Part shown: piece by piece, positions 31,897 through 40,072 of the stretch
Numbering within the stretch: position 1 is the stretch's first letter
Layout of the letters: every line of letters starts with the position of its first letter
DNA from: Rhodocyclales bacterium
GTDB lineage: Bacteria > Pseudomonadota > Gammaproteobacteria > Burkholderiales > Rhodocyclaceae
Length of the DNA stretch: 64,000 nucleotides
Direction of reading: 5' to 3'
Assembly: GCA_016214145.1 (NCBI GenBank)
Contig: JACRPA010000004.1
Span: forward strand, 62,001 to 126,000
Translations under genes and position numbers: made by a program
The notes under the pieces: generated by a model
Told to the model about the DNA's origin: nothing
Seen by the model: the letters and a program-made list of their open reading frames with translations, nothing else
Database searches by the model: none

Positions 31897-32514
31897 TCAC
31901 TGCAGCACGAACTTGAACGGCTGCAGGGCGACGGCGCGCACCGGCTGGCCGTCGCGCCGCGCCGGGTTGCAGCGCCAGGTTTTCACCGCGGCCAGCGCCG
32001 CTTCGTCCAGACGCGGAAAGCCGCTGGCCGTGGCCACGCGCGCCGCGCTGACGCTGCCCTGCTCGTCGAGTTCCACGCGCAGCACCACCTTGCCTTCCTC
32101 GCCCAGGCGGCGCGACAGCGGCGGATAGGCCGGCGCGCTGCGCTCCGGACAGGCGACGGCCAGTTCGGAACCGAGCGCGACCGGTCCCGCCGGCCGCGCC
32201 GGCGGCGCCTCGATGGCCGGCGCCGGCGGGGGCGGCGGCGCCACCGGTTCCGCCGGTGAAACGGCGGCGGCGTTGGCGACCAACTGCTGCGGCTGCGACT
32301 TCTCCACCGGCCTGGGCCTGTCCAGGCGGGCCGGCTTCGGTGGCTCCTTCGGCGCAGGCGGCGTGGCGATCGTTTCGACGAACAGCGTCACCACCTCATC
32401 CGGCATCACCAGGATGCGATGGCTCCACAGCCCGTAGAACACCACGGCATGCAGGGCGACCACGGCGGTCAACCCCGCAATCCGTTCGGCGCCGATTCTG
32501 CGGTAAGGGAACAT
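31897..32514 (-). CDS. tonB: Energy transducer TonB
   Basis: 205 residues. N-terminal membrane helix about 13-32, Pro-rich periplasmic linker about 50-110 (PPAPKEPPKPARL, PPPPPAPAIEAPPARP) and a C-terminal TonB domain (YPPLSRRLGEEGKVVLRVELDEQG, then AALAAVKTWRCNPARRDGQP). Carries energy from ExbBD to the outer-membrane receptor. Six bp separate it from the receptor gene. Confidence 0.93.
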   Translation of the reverse strand: MFPYRRIGAERIAGLTAVVALHAVVFYGLWSHRILVMPDEVVTLFVETIATPPAPKEPPKPARLDRPRPVEKSQPQQLVANAAAVSPAEPVAPPPPPAPAIEAPPARPAGPVALGSELAVACPERSAPAYPPLSRRLGEEGKVVLRVELDEQGSVSAARVATASGFPRLDEAALAAVKTWRCNPARRDGQPVRAVALQPFKFVLQ

Positions 32515-32520
32515 GCCGCC

Positions 32521-34812
32521 TCAGTAGTCGATGCGCAGCTCGGCATGCAGGGTGCGCTGCGGGAAGGGATGCGGGCCGATGAAGTACTTCGCGTTATTGA
32601 GGTTGTCGACCCCGAGCGAGGCGCGCATCAGCTTGTTGAAGCGATAGCCGAGCCTGGCGTCGAGCACGGCGTACTTGCCGACGCTGCCCGTGTCGCCGTG
32701 GTTGGTATCGGAATTGTCCAGGTTGCCGTACTGCAGGCCGCTGTAGCGGGCGCCGAGCGAACCCGTCCAGTGCTCGTCGAAGCGGTAGACGACGAAGGCT
32801 GAAGCGCGCCAGTTCGGAATGCGCGGCACCCATTTCCCCTCGCTGGCCGGCATGCCGGGGTTGGAGAGGATGCGCGAGCCGGCATAGGTCAGGCTGCCGC
32901 TGAAATCCAGCCCATGAATGAAAACATTGCTCGCCTCGACGACGGCCTCGGCGCCGCGCACGCGGATGCGGCCGATGTTCTGGATGCGGGTGACGTTGGG
33001 TACGACGGACAGGTCGGTCTGGCTGTAGAGCGCATCGCCGACCTGCTCCTCGAACAGCGACAGGCGCAGCAGGCCGTTGGCCAGCGCCCGCTCCGCCGTC
33101 AGGTCCTTCGCCAGCACCTTCTCCGGCTTCAGCGAGGGATCGCTGATGAAAGTCACGCCGCCGCGGGTTTCCGTCTGGAACAGCTCGCTCACCGTCGGCA
33201 TGCGCCAGGCCCGGCCCAGCGAGGCGCGCAGCAGCCAGTCCTGCGACGCCTGGAAGGACAGCGAGGCCTTGGGCGAGTTGAAGCGCCCGCTGCGGGAAGG
33301 GTAGAGCCAGGTTGCGCCCAGCAGGGGCGCGGCCGTATCGAAACGCTCCCCGTCGAAGGCGCGCCAGCGCTCGTGGCGCCAGCCCAGCGTCGCCGTCCAG
33401 CGCGGATCGAACTTCCAGGCGTCCTGCACGAACAGCGCGTCGGTGGCGGTCTTGCCGGAAAAGCTGTTGCGCCGCGTAGTGATCGAACTGTCGGAAAACC
33501 ACTGCGTGGCGTTGTACTGGGCGCTGGCAATGCGGTACTCGTCCCGGTGGTAGCCGAAGCTGACGGCATGGCCCGCCTTGCCCTGCGACGGCTTCCAGAC
33601 GGCCTTGAGGTCGACGTTGCGCCAGCCGGTGCCGTCGGCAAAGGTGATGCGGCCGGCCCCGCCCAGCGAGCCGGGCTGGCAGAGCCCGCCGCAGGCCGCG
33701 GTCGTCGGCGTGCGCGAAATGTCGGTCGGCGTGCCGTAATCGGAGGCAGCCAGTTCCAGGCGCCAGTCCGGCGACAGGCGGCTGTCCAGGGTCAGGCCGA
33801 GCAGGCGGTTCTCCGTGTTGCTGTCGCTCGGCGCAAAGGCGGTCGCGGCAAGGTTGTAGCGAAAGCCGCCGATGTTCACGTTGCCCGACCAGACCGGCCG
33901 GCCGGCCGCATCGCGCAGATAGGTTTGCGTGTCGGAGTAGGAATCGTTGCGCCACAGGGCGTAGGTAAACGCGGCGCGCGTGTCCGGCGTGAAGTCGTAG
34001 GCCAGGCGCAGCTTGGCGGTGTTCTGCACCGTGTGGTCGAGGCTGGTGGCGCCGAACATCATGCGCGGCACGTTGGTCGGATCGCTGTAGCGGATGCCGC
34101 CGCTGACCGGCGTGCCGCCGGCCGCCAACGACAGCGCCGAGGTGGCGAAGCTCATCGGCTGCGAAAAGGTGTCGAGATTGTTGGCGAGCAGCGACCAGCT
34201 CAGCTTGCCGACGCGCCCGCCGATCATGGCCTGTTCCTGGTGTCCGCTGAAGGTGTCGTCCGTGCCGTACACCTTGAAGTCCTGCGTGAAGGCCTGGACG
34301 CGCGCATGCGCCTCGAACCGCTCGGGCCGGCGCGTGGTCATCAGGATCGTCGCCCCGGCCGAGTTGCCCGGCAGCAGGGCCGAGAACGGGCCGTAGAGCA
34401 CCTCCATGCTCTCGATTTCCTCGGCGCCGACGACGTTCCAGCGCGGCGGAAAGCTGAAGGTGTTGCCGAGCAGGTTCGACAGCAGCAGGCCGTCGGCGTA
34501 CACCAGCGAACGCGCGCTCTGTGTGCTGCCGCTGCTGCGCGTGGCGATGATGCCGTTGCGGTCGCCGATGTAGCGCTTGCGGATGAACAGGCTGGGCGCG
34601 TACTTGAGCGCATCCTCGACGTTGATGACGTTGATCTCGCGCATCTGCTCGGCGGTGACCTGCGCCTGCGGCGAGGGGTTGTCGACCGCCACCGTCGGCC
34701 GCGCCTGGCGCACGGTCATTTCCGGCAGGGATTGCGCCTCGCCGTCTGCCGCCTGCGCGGCGGAAACGCCCAGCGCCGCCAGCAGCGTGAGGACGACCGG
34801 TTGTTGTTTCAT
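32521..34812 (-). CDS. TonB-dependent outer-membrane receptor, probable metal uptake
   Basis: 763 residues with a signal peptide (to about 21). TonB box region near EMTVRQARP, plug domain about 45-165 (VEDALKYAPSLFIRKR, SMEVLYGPFSALLPGNSAGATILM) and a 22-strand barrel ending in an aromatic-rich LHAELRIDY. The substrate is not readable from the sequence. Its neighbours (PCu(A)C chaperone, thioredoxin-like protein, BNR protein, dedicated TonB-ExbBD) suggest copper or a copper complex. Siderophore or cobalamin uptake is less likely because no matching ABC transporter or biosynthesis genes are near. Confidence 0.88.
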   Translation of the reverse strand: MKQQPVVLTLLAALGVSAAQAADGEAQSLPEMTVRQARPTVAVDNPSPQAQVTAEQMREINVINVEDALKYAPSLFIRKRYIGDRNGIIATRSSGSTQSARSLVYADGLLLSNLLGNTFSFPPRWNVVGAEEIESMEVLYGPFSALLPGNSAGATILMTTRRPERFEAHARVQAFTQDFKVYGTDDTFSGHQEQAMIGGRVGKLSWSLLANNLDTFSQPMSFATSALSLAAGGTPVSGGIRYSDPTNVPRMMFGATSLDHTVQNTAKLRLAYDFTPDTRAAFTYALWRNDSYSDTQTYLRDAAGRPVWSGNVNIGGFRYNLAATAFAPSDSNTENRLLGLTLDSRLSPDWRLELAASDYGTPTDISRTPTTAACGGLCQPGSLGGAGRITFADGTGWRNVDLKAVWKPSQGKAGHAVSFGYHRDEYRIASAQYNATQWFSDSSITTRRNSFSGKTATDALFVQDAWKFDPRWTATLGWRHERWRAFDGERFDTAAPLLGATWLYPSRSGRFNSPKASLSFQASQDWLLRASLGRAWRMPTVSELFQTETRGGVTFISDPSLKPEKVLAKDLTAERALANGLLRLSLFEEQVGDALYSQTDLSVVPNVTRIQNIGRIRVRGAEAVVEASNVFIHGLDFSGSLTYAGSRILSNPGMPASEGKWVPRIPNWRASAFVVYRFDEHWTGSLGARYSGLQYGNLDNSDTNHGDTGSVGKYAVLDARLGYRFNKLMRASLGVDNLNNAKYFIGPHPFPQRTLHAELRIDY

Positions 34813-34837
34813 GCTTTCCGCTCCATAAATAAACGCC

Positions 34838-35314
34838 TCAGCCGAAGCGCTGGCGTTTCAGCCAGGCGCGCAACTGCGCCTCGTCCATCAGCCCCGAATG
34901 CACGGTGCGCCGGTGCGCGGCATCGAACAGATAACTCCTCGGCAGCTCACCGCGCCAGGCCGGATCGATGCCAAAGCGCAGGCGATCCGGCACCGCGTCG
35001 GCGAAAACCCAGGTGTCGAAGCGCTCGAGGCCGAAGCGCTTCAGCGCTGCCCGGATCTCGCGCGCCTCGGCTGGGCCGTCGGTGGACACGATCACGAGCG
35101 GCAGGCCGCGGTCGGCGCGGGCGAGCCTGCCCAGCGTCTGCAACTCCTTGACGCAGTGGTGGCAGGTCAGCGACCAGAGGGTCAGGATGAAGGGCCGGCC
35201 GGCGAACTGCTTCTGGATGGCCGGCAGGCTGTCGCCGGTGAAGGGGCGCAGTTCGCCCGCGCTCGCCGTTGCGGCGGCCAGCGCGAACAGCGCGGCCAGG
35301 CATCCTCTGCTCAC
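34838..35314 (-). CDS. TlpA-like thioredoxin-fold periplasmic protein
   Basis: 158 residues from a GTG start at 35314 that overlaps the stop of the preceding BNR-protein gene (GTGA). Signal peptide to about residue 19 (ATASAG). The thioredoxin fold has the redox motif CHHC in WSLTCHHCVKEL and the cis-Pro in GELPRSYLF. Probably a membrane-released or periplasmic thiol reductant that handles metal-binding cysteines. It sits between the BNR protein and the TonB receptor, consistent with keeping a metal-delivery chain reduced. Confidence 0.85.
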   Translation of the reverse strand: MSRGCLAALFALAAATASAGELRPFTGDSLPAIQKQFAGRPFILTLWSLTCHHCVKELQTLGRLARADRGLPLVIVSTDGPAEAREIRAALKRFGLERFDTWVFADAVPDRLRFGIDPAWRGELPRSYLFDAAHRRTVHSGLMDEAQLRAWLKRQRFG

Positions 35315-36546
35315 GGCCTGCCCTCCGCCACCGGCAGAACGCGCAAGCCCTCGGCGGCCGTGTTCCACACCACCAGCGCCTGCTGCGCGTCGACCAGCGG
35401 CAGCGCGTAATCGGCCTGCTGCGCCGCCTCGGCGAGTTTCCGCGGCGGCGCCCACGTCGCGCCGGCATCGTGCGAGAGCATGGCCCAGGCGGAAAAGCGC
35501 CGGCCGTCGAATTCGCGCCAGGCCAGCAGCACGCGGTCTCCCTGCGCCACCACGGCGGGATGGCCGGCCTGGCGCGCGGGATCGCCCAGCGGCAGCGGCG
35601 CGCTCATGTCGAGTCGAGAGGCCGATTTTGAAAAGTCAGTCTGCGCAATACGGCGATGGAAGATGCCCTTGCGCTTTTCGCCGTTGGTGAACCAGACGAT
35701 ATGCAGGTTGCCGCGCCCGTCGACGGCGATGCCGCCGCCGTGGTGCGGGCAGCCGTCGATCTCCCATTCGTCGTCGGTGACGCGCAGCACGGGCCCGCCG
35801 TTCAGGTCGGCGATGGCGAAGTCGCGGATGTTGCGGCCGAAGACGTGGCGCCAGAAGGCGATCGGTCCGGCAGCCGTCCAAGTCAGCGCCGTGCGGCAGC
35901 ACTGGCAGCTGTGGTCGGCTACCCTGTGGTTGGGCGCAAAGCGCGCGCCGCCATCCTGCGACAGCGCCGCGTAGACGCCGACGTCGGTCTGCGGGGATTT
36001 GTTGGCCGTCCTGCCGCTGCGTCCGCGCGCATCGAGCCAGGCCACGGCGACGCGGCCGCGGCCATCCCACAGGGATTTCCTTTGGTCATCGACGGCGAGC
36101 GCATCGAAGCGGTGGCTGATGACCTGGCGGTCGTCGTTGAGGATGACGGGCAGAGAGAAGCTCCTGCCGCCGTCGGTCGAGCGGGCGTAGCGGATGTGCC
36201 CGGTCATCGGCTTGCCGAGGTTTTGCGTCCACGTCACGTGCACGATGCCGTCGGCGCCGACGGCGATCTTCGGCCGGTTCTCGGCATCGGCGGTGACGGC
36301 TTCCGGCTGCGGCGTGACGGCGACGGGAGGCGAGAAGCTGCGGCCGCCGTCGGTGGAATGAGAGACCACCAGCAGGCGGTTCTCCACCCGCGCCAGCCAC
36401 AGGCGCCCCTCGCCATCGAGCGCGGCGCCCACCGCCAGCGCCGGCTTTTCCGCCGCGCGCGCCTGATGTTCCGCATGCGTCTGGGCCATGGCCATTGCCG
36501 GCAGCAGGGCCATCGAGACGCAAAGCCAACCATTCCGCCAACGCAT
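35311..36546 (-). CDS. Secreted BNR/Asp-box repeat protein (sialidase-like fold), unknown function
   Basis: 411 residues from ATG 36546, with a signal peptide (to about 21, MAMAQT). Four Asp-box motifs (STDGGRSFS twice, SQDGGARFAP, SHDAGATWAP) indicate a six-bladed sialidase-type beta-propeller. The catalytic Arg triad and FRIP motif of true sialidases are not evident, so glycosidase activity is doubtful. Unusual metal-type motifs occur in mid-protein: SCQCCR and GCPHHGG, separated by about 55 residues. Position between a PCu(A)C chaperone and a CHHC thioredoxin suggests a periplasmic copper-binding role (inference). The gene contains an AAAGTCAGTC motif copy (35632-35655) and a 27-bp segment shared with the REP at 58.7 kb (36064-36090). 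Confidence 0.82.
   Translation of the reverse strand: MRWRNGWLCVSMALLPAMAMAQTHAEHQARAAEKPALAVGAALDGEGRLWLARVENRLLVVSHSTDGGRSFSPPVAVTPQPEAVTADAENRPKIAVGADGIVHVTWTQNLGKPMTGHIRYARSTDGGRSFSLPVILNDDRQVISHRFDALAVDDQRKSLWDGRGRVAVAWLDARGRSGRTANKSPQTDVGVYAALSQDGGARFAPNHRVADHSCQCCRTALTWTAAGPIAFWRHVFGRNIRDFAIADLNGGPVLRVTDDEWEIDGCPHHGGGIAVDGRGNLHIVWFTNGEKRKGIFHRRIAQTDFSKSASRLDMSAPLPLGDPARQAGHPAVVAQGDRVLLAWREFDGRRFSAWAMLSHDAGATWAPPRKLAEAAQQADYALPLVDAQQALVVWNTAAEGLRVLPVAEGRP
35632..35655 (+). repeat. 24-bp motif AAAGTCAGTC-N8-ACGGCG, copy 4
   Basis: Perfect half-sites, spacer TGCGCAAT. Inside the BNR-protein gene, antisense to it, encoding part of RRIAQTDFSK. Confidence 0.88.
36064..36090. repeat. 27-bp segment shared with the REP core at 58740-58766
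   Basis: Matches 26 of 27 positions, in opposite orientation, with the centre of the REP pair inside the MmeI-like gene. Here it lies in the BNR-protein gene (encoding about DDQRKSLWD) without the REP arms. Confidence 0.75.
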
Positions 36547-36598
36547 GCCATGTCTCCGGAGCAAGGCCGCAAGGATAACGAAGCGCGGCTGCCCGGGA

Positions 36599-36617
36599 CT
36601 GCGACATATCGTCGCAG
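36599..36617. promoter_or_regulatory. RegA/PrrA-like palindrome upstream of the BNR-protein gene
   Basis: Perfect inverted repeat CTGCGAC-ATATC-GTCGCAG, 53 bp before the BNR-protein start and after the PCu(A)C gene. It fits the GCGNC-N5-GNCGC core described for RegA/PrrA sites. A near-identical box lies at 37193-37209. Confidence 0.55.
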
Positions 36618-36669
36618 AAACGCCGACGGCGCCCGCAGGCGCCGTCGGCTGGAAGAAGAAAAATCCCTT

Positions 36670-37128
36670 TTAATGCTTGTGGCCGTGGTCCATCGTCGCC
36701 GGCGTGGCGAGATCGCGCACTTCGGCCTTGACCTCGATGGTCTGCACCTGCTTGTCCTTGCCCTCGACTTTCAGCGTGATGGGCACGACGTCGCCCTTCT
36801 TCATCTGCTGCCTGAGGTCCATCAGCATGATGTGGTTGCCGCCCGGGGCGAGCTTGACGCCCTTGCCGGCCGGCAGGTCGAGCTTCGGCATGGCGCGCAT
36901 CTTCATCACGCCGTCCTCCATCTTCATGGTGTGGATCTCGACCACGCCGGCCACCGGGCTGCTGGCCGACAGGAGCGAAGCCGCATCGCTGCTGGTGATC
37001 TCCATGAAGGCGCCGGTGGCCTTCTGCGCCGGGGTGGTGCCGCGCACCCAGGATTCCTTCACCGTGACATCCGCTTGCGCCGCCGCGCCGCAAAGCATGA
37101 GGGAGAGTGCCAGTACCGTCTTGCGCAT
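36670..37128 (-). CDS. Periplasmic copper chaperone PCu(A)C
   Basis: 152 residues from ATG 37128, which has GGAGG about 8 bases upstream; ATGs at 37143 and 37134 are worse placed. Signal peptide to about residue 19 (GAAAQA). The copper site of the family is visible: H-x-M in EIHTMKM, downstream Met residues (GVMKMRAM) and a second H-x-M (GNHIMLM). The C-terminus MDHGHKH adds possible ligands. Members deliver Cu(I) to the CuA/CuB centres of cytochrome oxidases. First gene of the seven-gene minus-strand cluster that ends with exbD, and divergent from regB. Confidence 0.9.
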   Translation of the reverse strand: MRKTVLALSLMLCGAAAQADVTVKESWVRGTTPAQKATGAFMEITSSDAASLLSASSPVAGVVEIHTMKMEDGVMKMRAMPKLDLPAGKGVKLAPGGNHIMLMDLRQQMKKGDVVPITLKVEGKDKQVQTIEVKAEVRDLATPATMDHGHKH

Positions 37129-37192
37129 CGTCATTGCCTCCATAAAAGAGCGATATTACGCCAGCTCCCCCGCTGCGGGCGAAGCGCCGTCA

Positions 37193-37209
37193 TGCGACAA
37201 ATTGCCGCA
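37193..37209. promoter_or_regulatory. RegA/PrrA-like box in the regB/PCu(A)C divergent gap
   Basis: TGCGAC-AAATT-GCCGCA, an inverted repeat with one mismatch, same geometry as 36599-36617. Situated about 50 bp before regB and 65 bp before the PCu(A)C gene, so it could control either or both. Confidence 0.5.
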
Positions 37210-37255
37210 GGGGGCGGGGCGTGCATCGGCTAGAATCCCCGCGGAAGCACGCACG

Positions 37256-38518
37256 ATGACAACCGCCCCCACCCAACCCGAGAAAGGCGCCGACCCGCTG
37301 CGGCGCCTGCTGCTGATGCGCTGGTTCGCCGTGGCCGGGCAGCTCGCGCTCATCGTCGCGGCGCGCCCCCTGTTCGACATTGAACTGCCGCTGGCGCCGA
37401 TGCTGGCCATCGTCGCGTTGCTCGCCGGCTTCAATCTCGCCACCCGGCGGCGCCTCGCTCACGGCGGCGCCGTCGCCGACGGCGAGCTGTTCGCCCAGTT
37501 TTGCGTGGACATCACGGCTCTGACGCTGCTGTTGTTTTTCAGCGGCGGCGGCGCCAACCCGCTGGTGTCGCTCTATCTGCCGGGCATCGCCATCGCCGCC
37601 GTGGTGCTGCCCGGCCGCTTCGCCTGGAGCATCGTCGCCCTCAGCGTGCTCGCCTATTCGCTGCTGGTCTTCGTCAACATTCCCCTGCCCGTGCCGGATG
37701 CCGAGCGCGCCACGCGCCTGCACCTGGCCGGCATGTGGCTGATTTTCGTCGCCTCCGCCGCGCTCATCGCCTGGTTCGTCGCGCGCATGGCCGCCGCCAT
37801 CCGCAGCCGCGACCTGGAACTCGCCGCGGCGCGCGAGGAGGCGCTGCGCAACGAGCGCGTCGTCGCGCTGGGCAGCCTGGCCGCCGGCGCCGCGCACGAA
37901 CTGGGCACGCCGCTGGCGACCATGGCGATCCTCGCCGGCGAGCTGGCGCGCAACGCGGGCGACAATGCCGAAATGCGGGAAGACCTGGCCCTGCTGCGCG
38001 AACAGGTCGAGCACTGCAAGGGCATCATCACGGGCCTCGCCGCGCGCGCCGGTCAGACCCGCGCCGAGGGCGGCCGGGCGCTTGCCCTCGACCGCTGGCT
38101 GGAACAGGTCGTCGCGCGCTGGCGTCAGCTGCGGCCGCACGCCGAGGCGAAAGTCAGTCTCCACGGCACGGCGACGGCGCCGCAGGTGGTGGGCGAGGCC
38201 ACCCTCGAGCAGGCCCTGCTCAACCTGTTCAACAACGCCGCCGACGCCGGCGACGGCGAAGTGGACATCGCGGCGGAATGGGACAGCGAGCGGCTGCGCA
38301 TCGAAATACGCGACCATGGCCCGGGCTTCGACGAGAATGCCCTGCTGCAGGCCGGCCGGGCCTTCTTCACGACGCGGGAGGAAGGCACCGGCATCGGCCT
38401 GTTCCTCGCCCACGCCGCGGTGGAGCGGCTCGGCGGCCGCATCGCGCTGGCCAACCGCGCGGGCGGCGGCGCCGTCACCCGCGTCGAACTTCCGCTGGAG
38501 GGGATACTGGCGACATGA
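37256..38518 (+). CDS. regB: Redox-sensing histidine kinase RegB/PrrB family
   Basis: 420 residues from ATG 37256; the frame is open further upstream but only across the divergent gene. About six N-terminal membrane segments contain the quinone-sensing box GGGANPLVSLYLPG (98-111), followed by the H box AAHELGTPLATMAI with phospho-acceptor H214, the redox-active Cys position C254 in EQVEHCKGII, and an ATPase domain with NLFNNAADAG and GTGIGLFLAHA. All RegB hallmarks are present. Responds to aerobic/anaerobic state through the quinone pool. Residues near 300 (AKVSLHGTAT) are encoded by a copy of the 24-bp motif. Overlaps regA by 4 bases. Confidence 0.92.
   Translation: MTTAPTQPEKGADPLRRLLLMRWFAVAGQLALIVAARPLFDIELPLAPMLAIVALLAGFNLATRRRLAHGGAVADGELFAQFCVDITALTLLLFFSGGGANPLVSLYLPGIAIAAVVLPGRFAWSIVALSVLAYSLLVFVNIPLPVPDAERATRLHLAGMWLIFVASAALIAWFVARMAAAIRSRDLELAAAREEALRNERVVALGSLAAGAAHELGTPLATMAILAGELARNAGDNAEMREDLALLREQVEHCKGIITGLAARAGQTRAEGGRALALDRWLEQVVARWRQLRPHAEAKVSLHGTATAPQVVGEATLEQALLNLFNNAADAGDGEVDIAAEWDSERLRIEIRDHGPGFDENALLQAGRAFFTTREEGTGIGLFLAHAAVERLGGRIALANRAGGGAVTRVELPLEGILAT
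38150..38173 (+). repeat. 24-bp motif AAAGTCAGTC-N8-ACGGCG, copy 5
   Basis: Perfect half-sites, spacer TCCACGGC. Inside regB, sense orientation. Confidence 0.85.
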
Positions 38519-39051
38519 GCGAGGAAACCCGGATCCTGGTCATCGACGACGACCCCGTCTTCAACCGCGTGCTCGCCCGCGCCTTGAAAAGCCGCGGCTT
38601 CGATGTCATCGGCGCCCACAGCGTCGAGGAGGCCGAAAAGCTGATTCCCGCGACGCGCGCCGCGCGCGCCGTGCTCGACCTCAACATCGCCGGCACCTCC
38701 GGCCTGACGCTGATCGCGCCGCTGCTCGCCGCCAACCCGGACTGCCGCATCGTCGTGCTGACCGGCTACGCCAGCATCGCCACGGCGGTCGAGGCGATCA
38801 AGCTCGGCGCCACCCACTACCTCGCCAAGCCGACCGATGTGGACGCCATCCTGTCCGCCTTCGAGGCGGCGGCGCCGCAGGCGGATTTCGCTCCACCCAG
38901 CCAGCCGCTCTCGGTGGACCGCCTGGAATGGGAGCACATCCAGCGCGTGCTCAAGGAAAACGGCGGCAACATCTCGTCGACCGCCCGGGCGCTGAAGATG
39001 CACCGGCGCACCCTGCAGCGCAAGCTGATGAAGCGGCCGGTGAAAAGCTGA
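38515..39051 (+). CDS. regA: Response regulator RegA/PrrA family
   Basis: 178 residues. Receiver domain with D11-D13, phospho-acceptor D55 (LDLNIAG) and K105 (YLAKPTD), a Pro-rich linker, and a Fis-type helix-turn-helix with NISSTARALKMHRRTLQRKL, the near-invariant RegA recognition helix. Start overlaps the regB stop (ATGA). A global redox regulator in proteobacteria. Here the two GCGAC-N5-GYCGC boxes next door suggest it controls the copper/TonB cluster. Confidence 0.92.
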   Translation: MSEETRILVIDDDPVFNRVLARALKSRGFDVIGAHSVEEAEKLIPATRAARAVLDLNIAGTSGLTLIAPLLAANPDCRIVVLTGYASIATAVEAIKLGATHYLAKPTDVDAILSAFEAAAPQADFAPPSQPLSVDRLEWEHIQRVLKENGGNISSTARALKMHRRTLQRKLMKRPVKS

Positions 39052-39058
39052 TAAGGCA

Positions 39059-39127
39059 GCCGCGGATTACGCGGATGAACGCGGATTAAAAACCAAATAA
39101 TCCGCGTTCATCCGCGTAATCCGCGGC
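39059..39127. repeat. CCGCGGATTACGCGGAT-type inverted repeat, copy 1
   Basis: Perfect 30-bp inverted arms (39059-39088, 39098-39127) built of (A)CGCGGAT units, with a 9-bp loop, between the convergent regA and AEC transporter genes. Could act as a bidirectional transcription barrier. Second copy at 48188-48260. Confidence 0.9.
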
Positions 39128-39135
39128 TAATGCCT

Positions 39136-40008
39136 TTAAAGCGCTATCGCCAGGGCGGCAGAGATGAAGACCAGCGCGGCGACATTGCCGATCATGACGA
39201 TCGAGGCCACCTTCTCCGGCTCCTGCCGGTAGCGTTCGGCGAACACGTAGTTGAGCACCGCCGGCGGCAGCGCACCGAAGATCAGCAGCATGCCGCTGTG
39301 TTGGGCATCCAGGCCGAGCAGGCGCGCCGCGCCCCAGGCGATGGCCATGCCCAGCAGCGGCCGCAGCGCGGCGCCGGCGACGCCGATGCGCCAGGTTTTG
39401 AAATTTGCATCGATCAGGCGCACCCCCAGCGAGAACAGCAGCAGCGGGATGCAGATTTCGCCGAGCATGCGGATCGCCGTCAGCAGCGGCGGCCACAACT
39501 CGATGCCCGCCACGCTCACGCCCAGCCCGGCCAGCGCCGCCAGCACCACCGGCATGCGCCACAGGCTTGACAGGCGCGCCCGGTGGTCGAGGATGTATAT
39601 CCCCAGCGAGAAGTGCAGCAGGTTCTCCACCAGGAACAAGACCACCGCCGCCGGCAGCGCCGCCTCGCCGAAGGCCAGCACGGCCAGCGGCAGGCCCATG
39701 TTGCCGGAGTTGTTGAACATCATCGGCGGCACGAAGGTTTTCGCCTCGACGCCCATCAGACGCGCCAGCGGCCAGGCCAGCAGGCCGGAACCCAGCATGA
39801 CGATGAGCGCGCCGAGGGCCAGCGGCTGGTAACTCGCCAGATCGAAGGATTTGCCGGCCAGCGTGGCAAACACCAGCGCCGGTACGAAGACATCCATGTT
39901 GATCTCGTTGGCGAAGCGCATGTCCGGCCGCTTGGCGCGGCCATACAGCCAGCCCGCCAGGACGATGGCGAACAGCGGGAAGATGATGGAGATAATACGG
40001 ATCAGCAT
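39136..40008 (-). CDS. AEC (auxin efflux carrier) family transporter
   Basis: 290 residues with about ten membrane segments arranged in two inverted halves. The family signature MMFNNSGNMGLPLAVLAFG lies near residues 95-113, and PPAVLNYVFAERY in the second half. Members export or exchange small carboxylates (malonate, malate) or unknown substrates; the substrate cannot be read here. Minus strand, downstream of hslU across a REP pair; convergent with regA. Confidence 0.88.
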   Translation of the reverse strand: MLIRIISIIFPLFAIVLAGWLYGRAKRPDMRFANEINMDVFVPALVFATLAGKSFDLASYQPLALGALIVMLGSGLLAWPLARLMGVEAKTFVPPMMFNNSGNMGLPLAVLAFGEAALPAAVVLFLVENLLHFSLGIYILDHRARLSSLWRMPVVLAALAGLGVSVAGIELWPPLLTAIRMLGEICIPLLLFSLGVRLIDANFKTWRIGVAGAALRPLLGMAIAWGAARLLGLDAQHSGMLLIFGALPPAVLNYVFAERYRQEPEKVASIVMIGNVAALVFISAALAIAL

Positions 40009-40016
40009 GGTTTCGT

Positions 40017-40072
40017 GTAGGTCGGGCTTCAGCCCGACAACGCCGCCAGCGTCGGGCTGAAGCCCGACCTAC
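40017..40072. repeat. REP-type palindromic pair, GTAGGTCGG family, copy 2
   Basis: Units 40017-40038 and 40051-40072 in opposite orientation. The right unit supplies the hslU stop codon: read on the minus strand, CTG-TAG-GTCGG. Confidence 0.9.

Noticed and set aside
35311-36546. Functional exo-alpha-sialidase
   Set aside because: Asp-boxes only show the fold; catalytic residues are not evident and no sialic acid genes are nearby.
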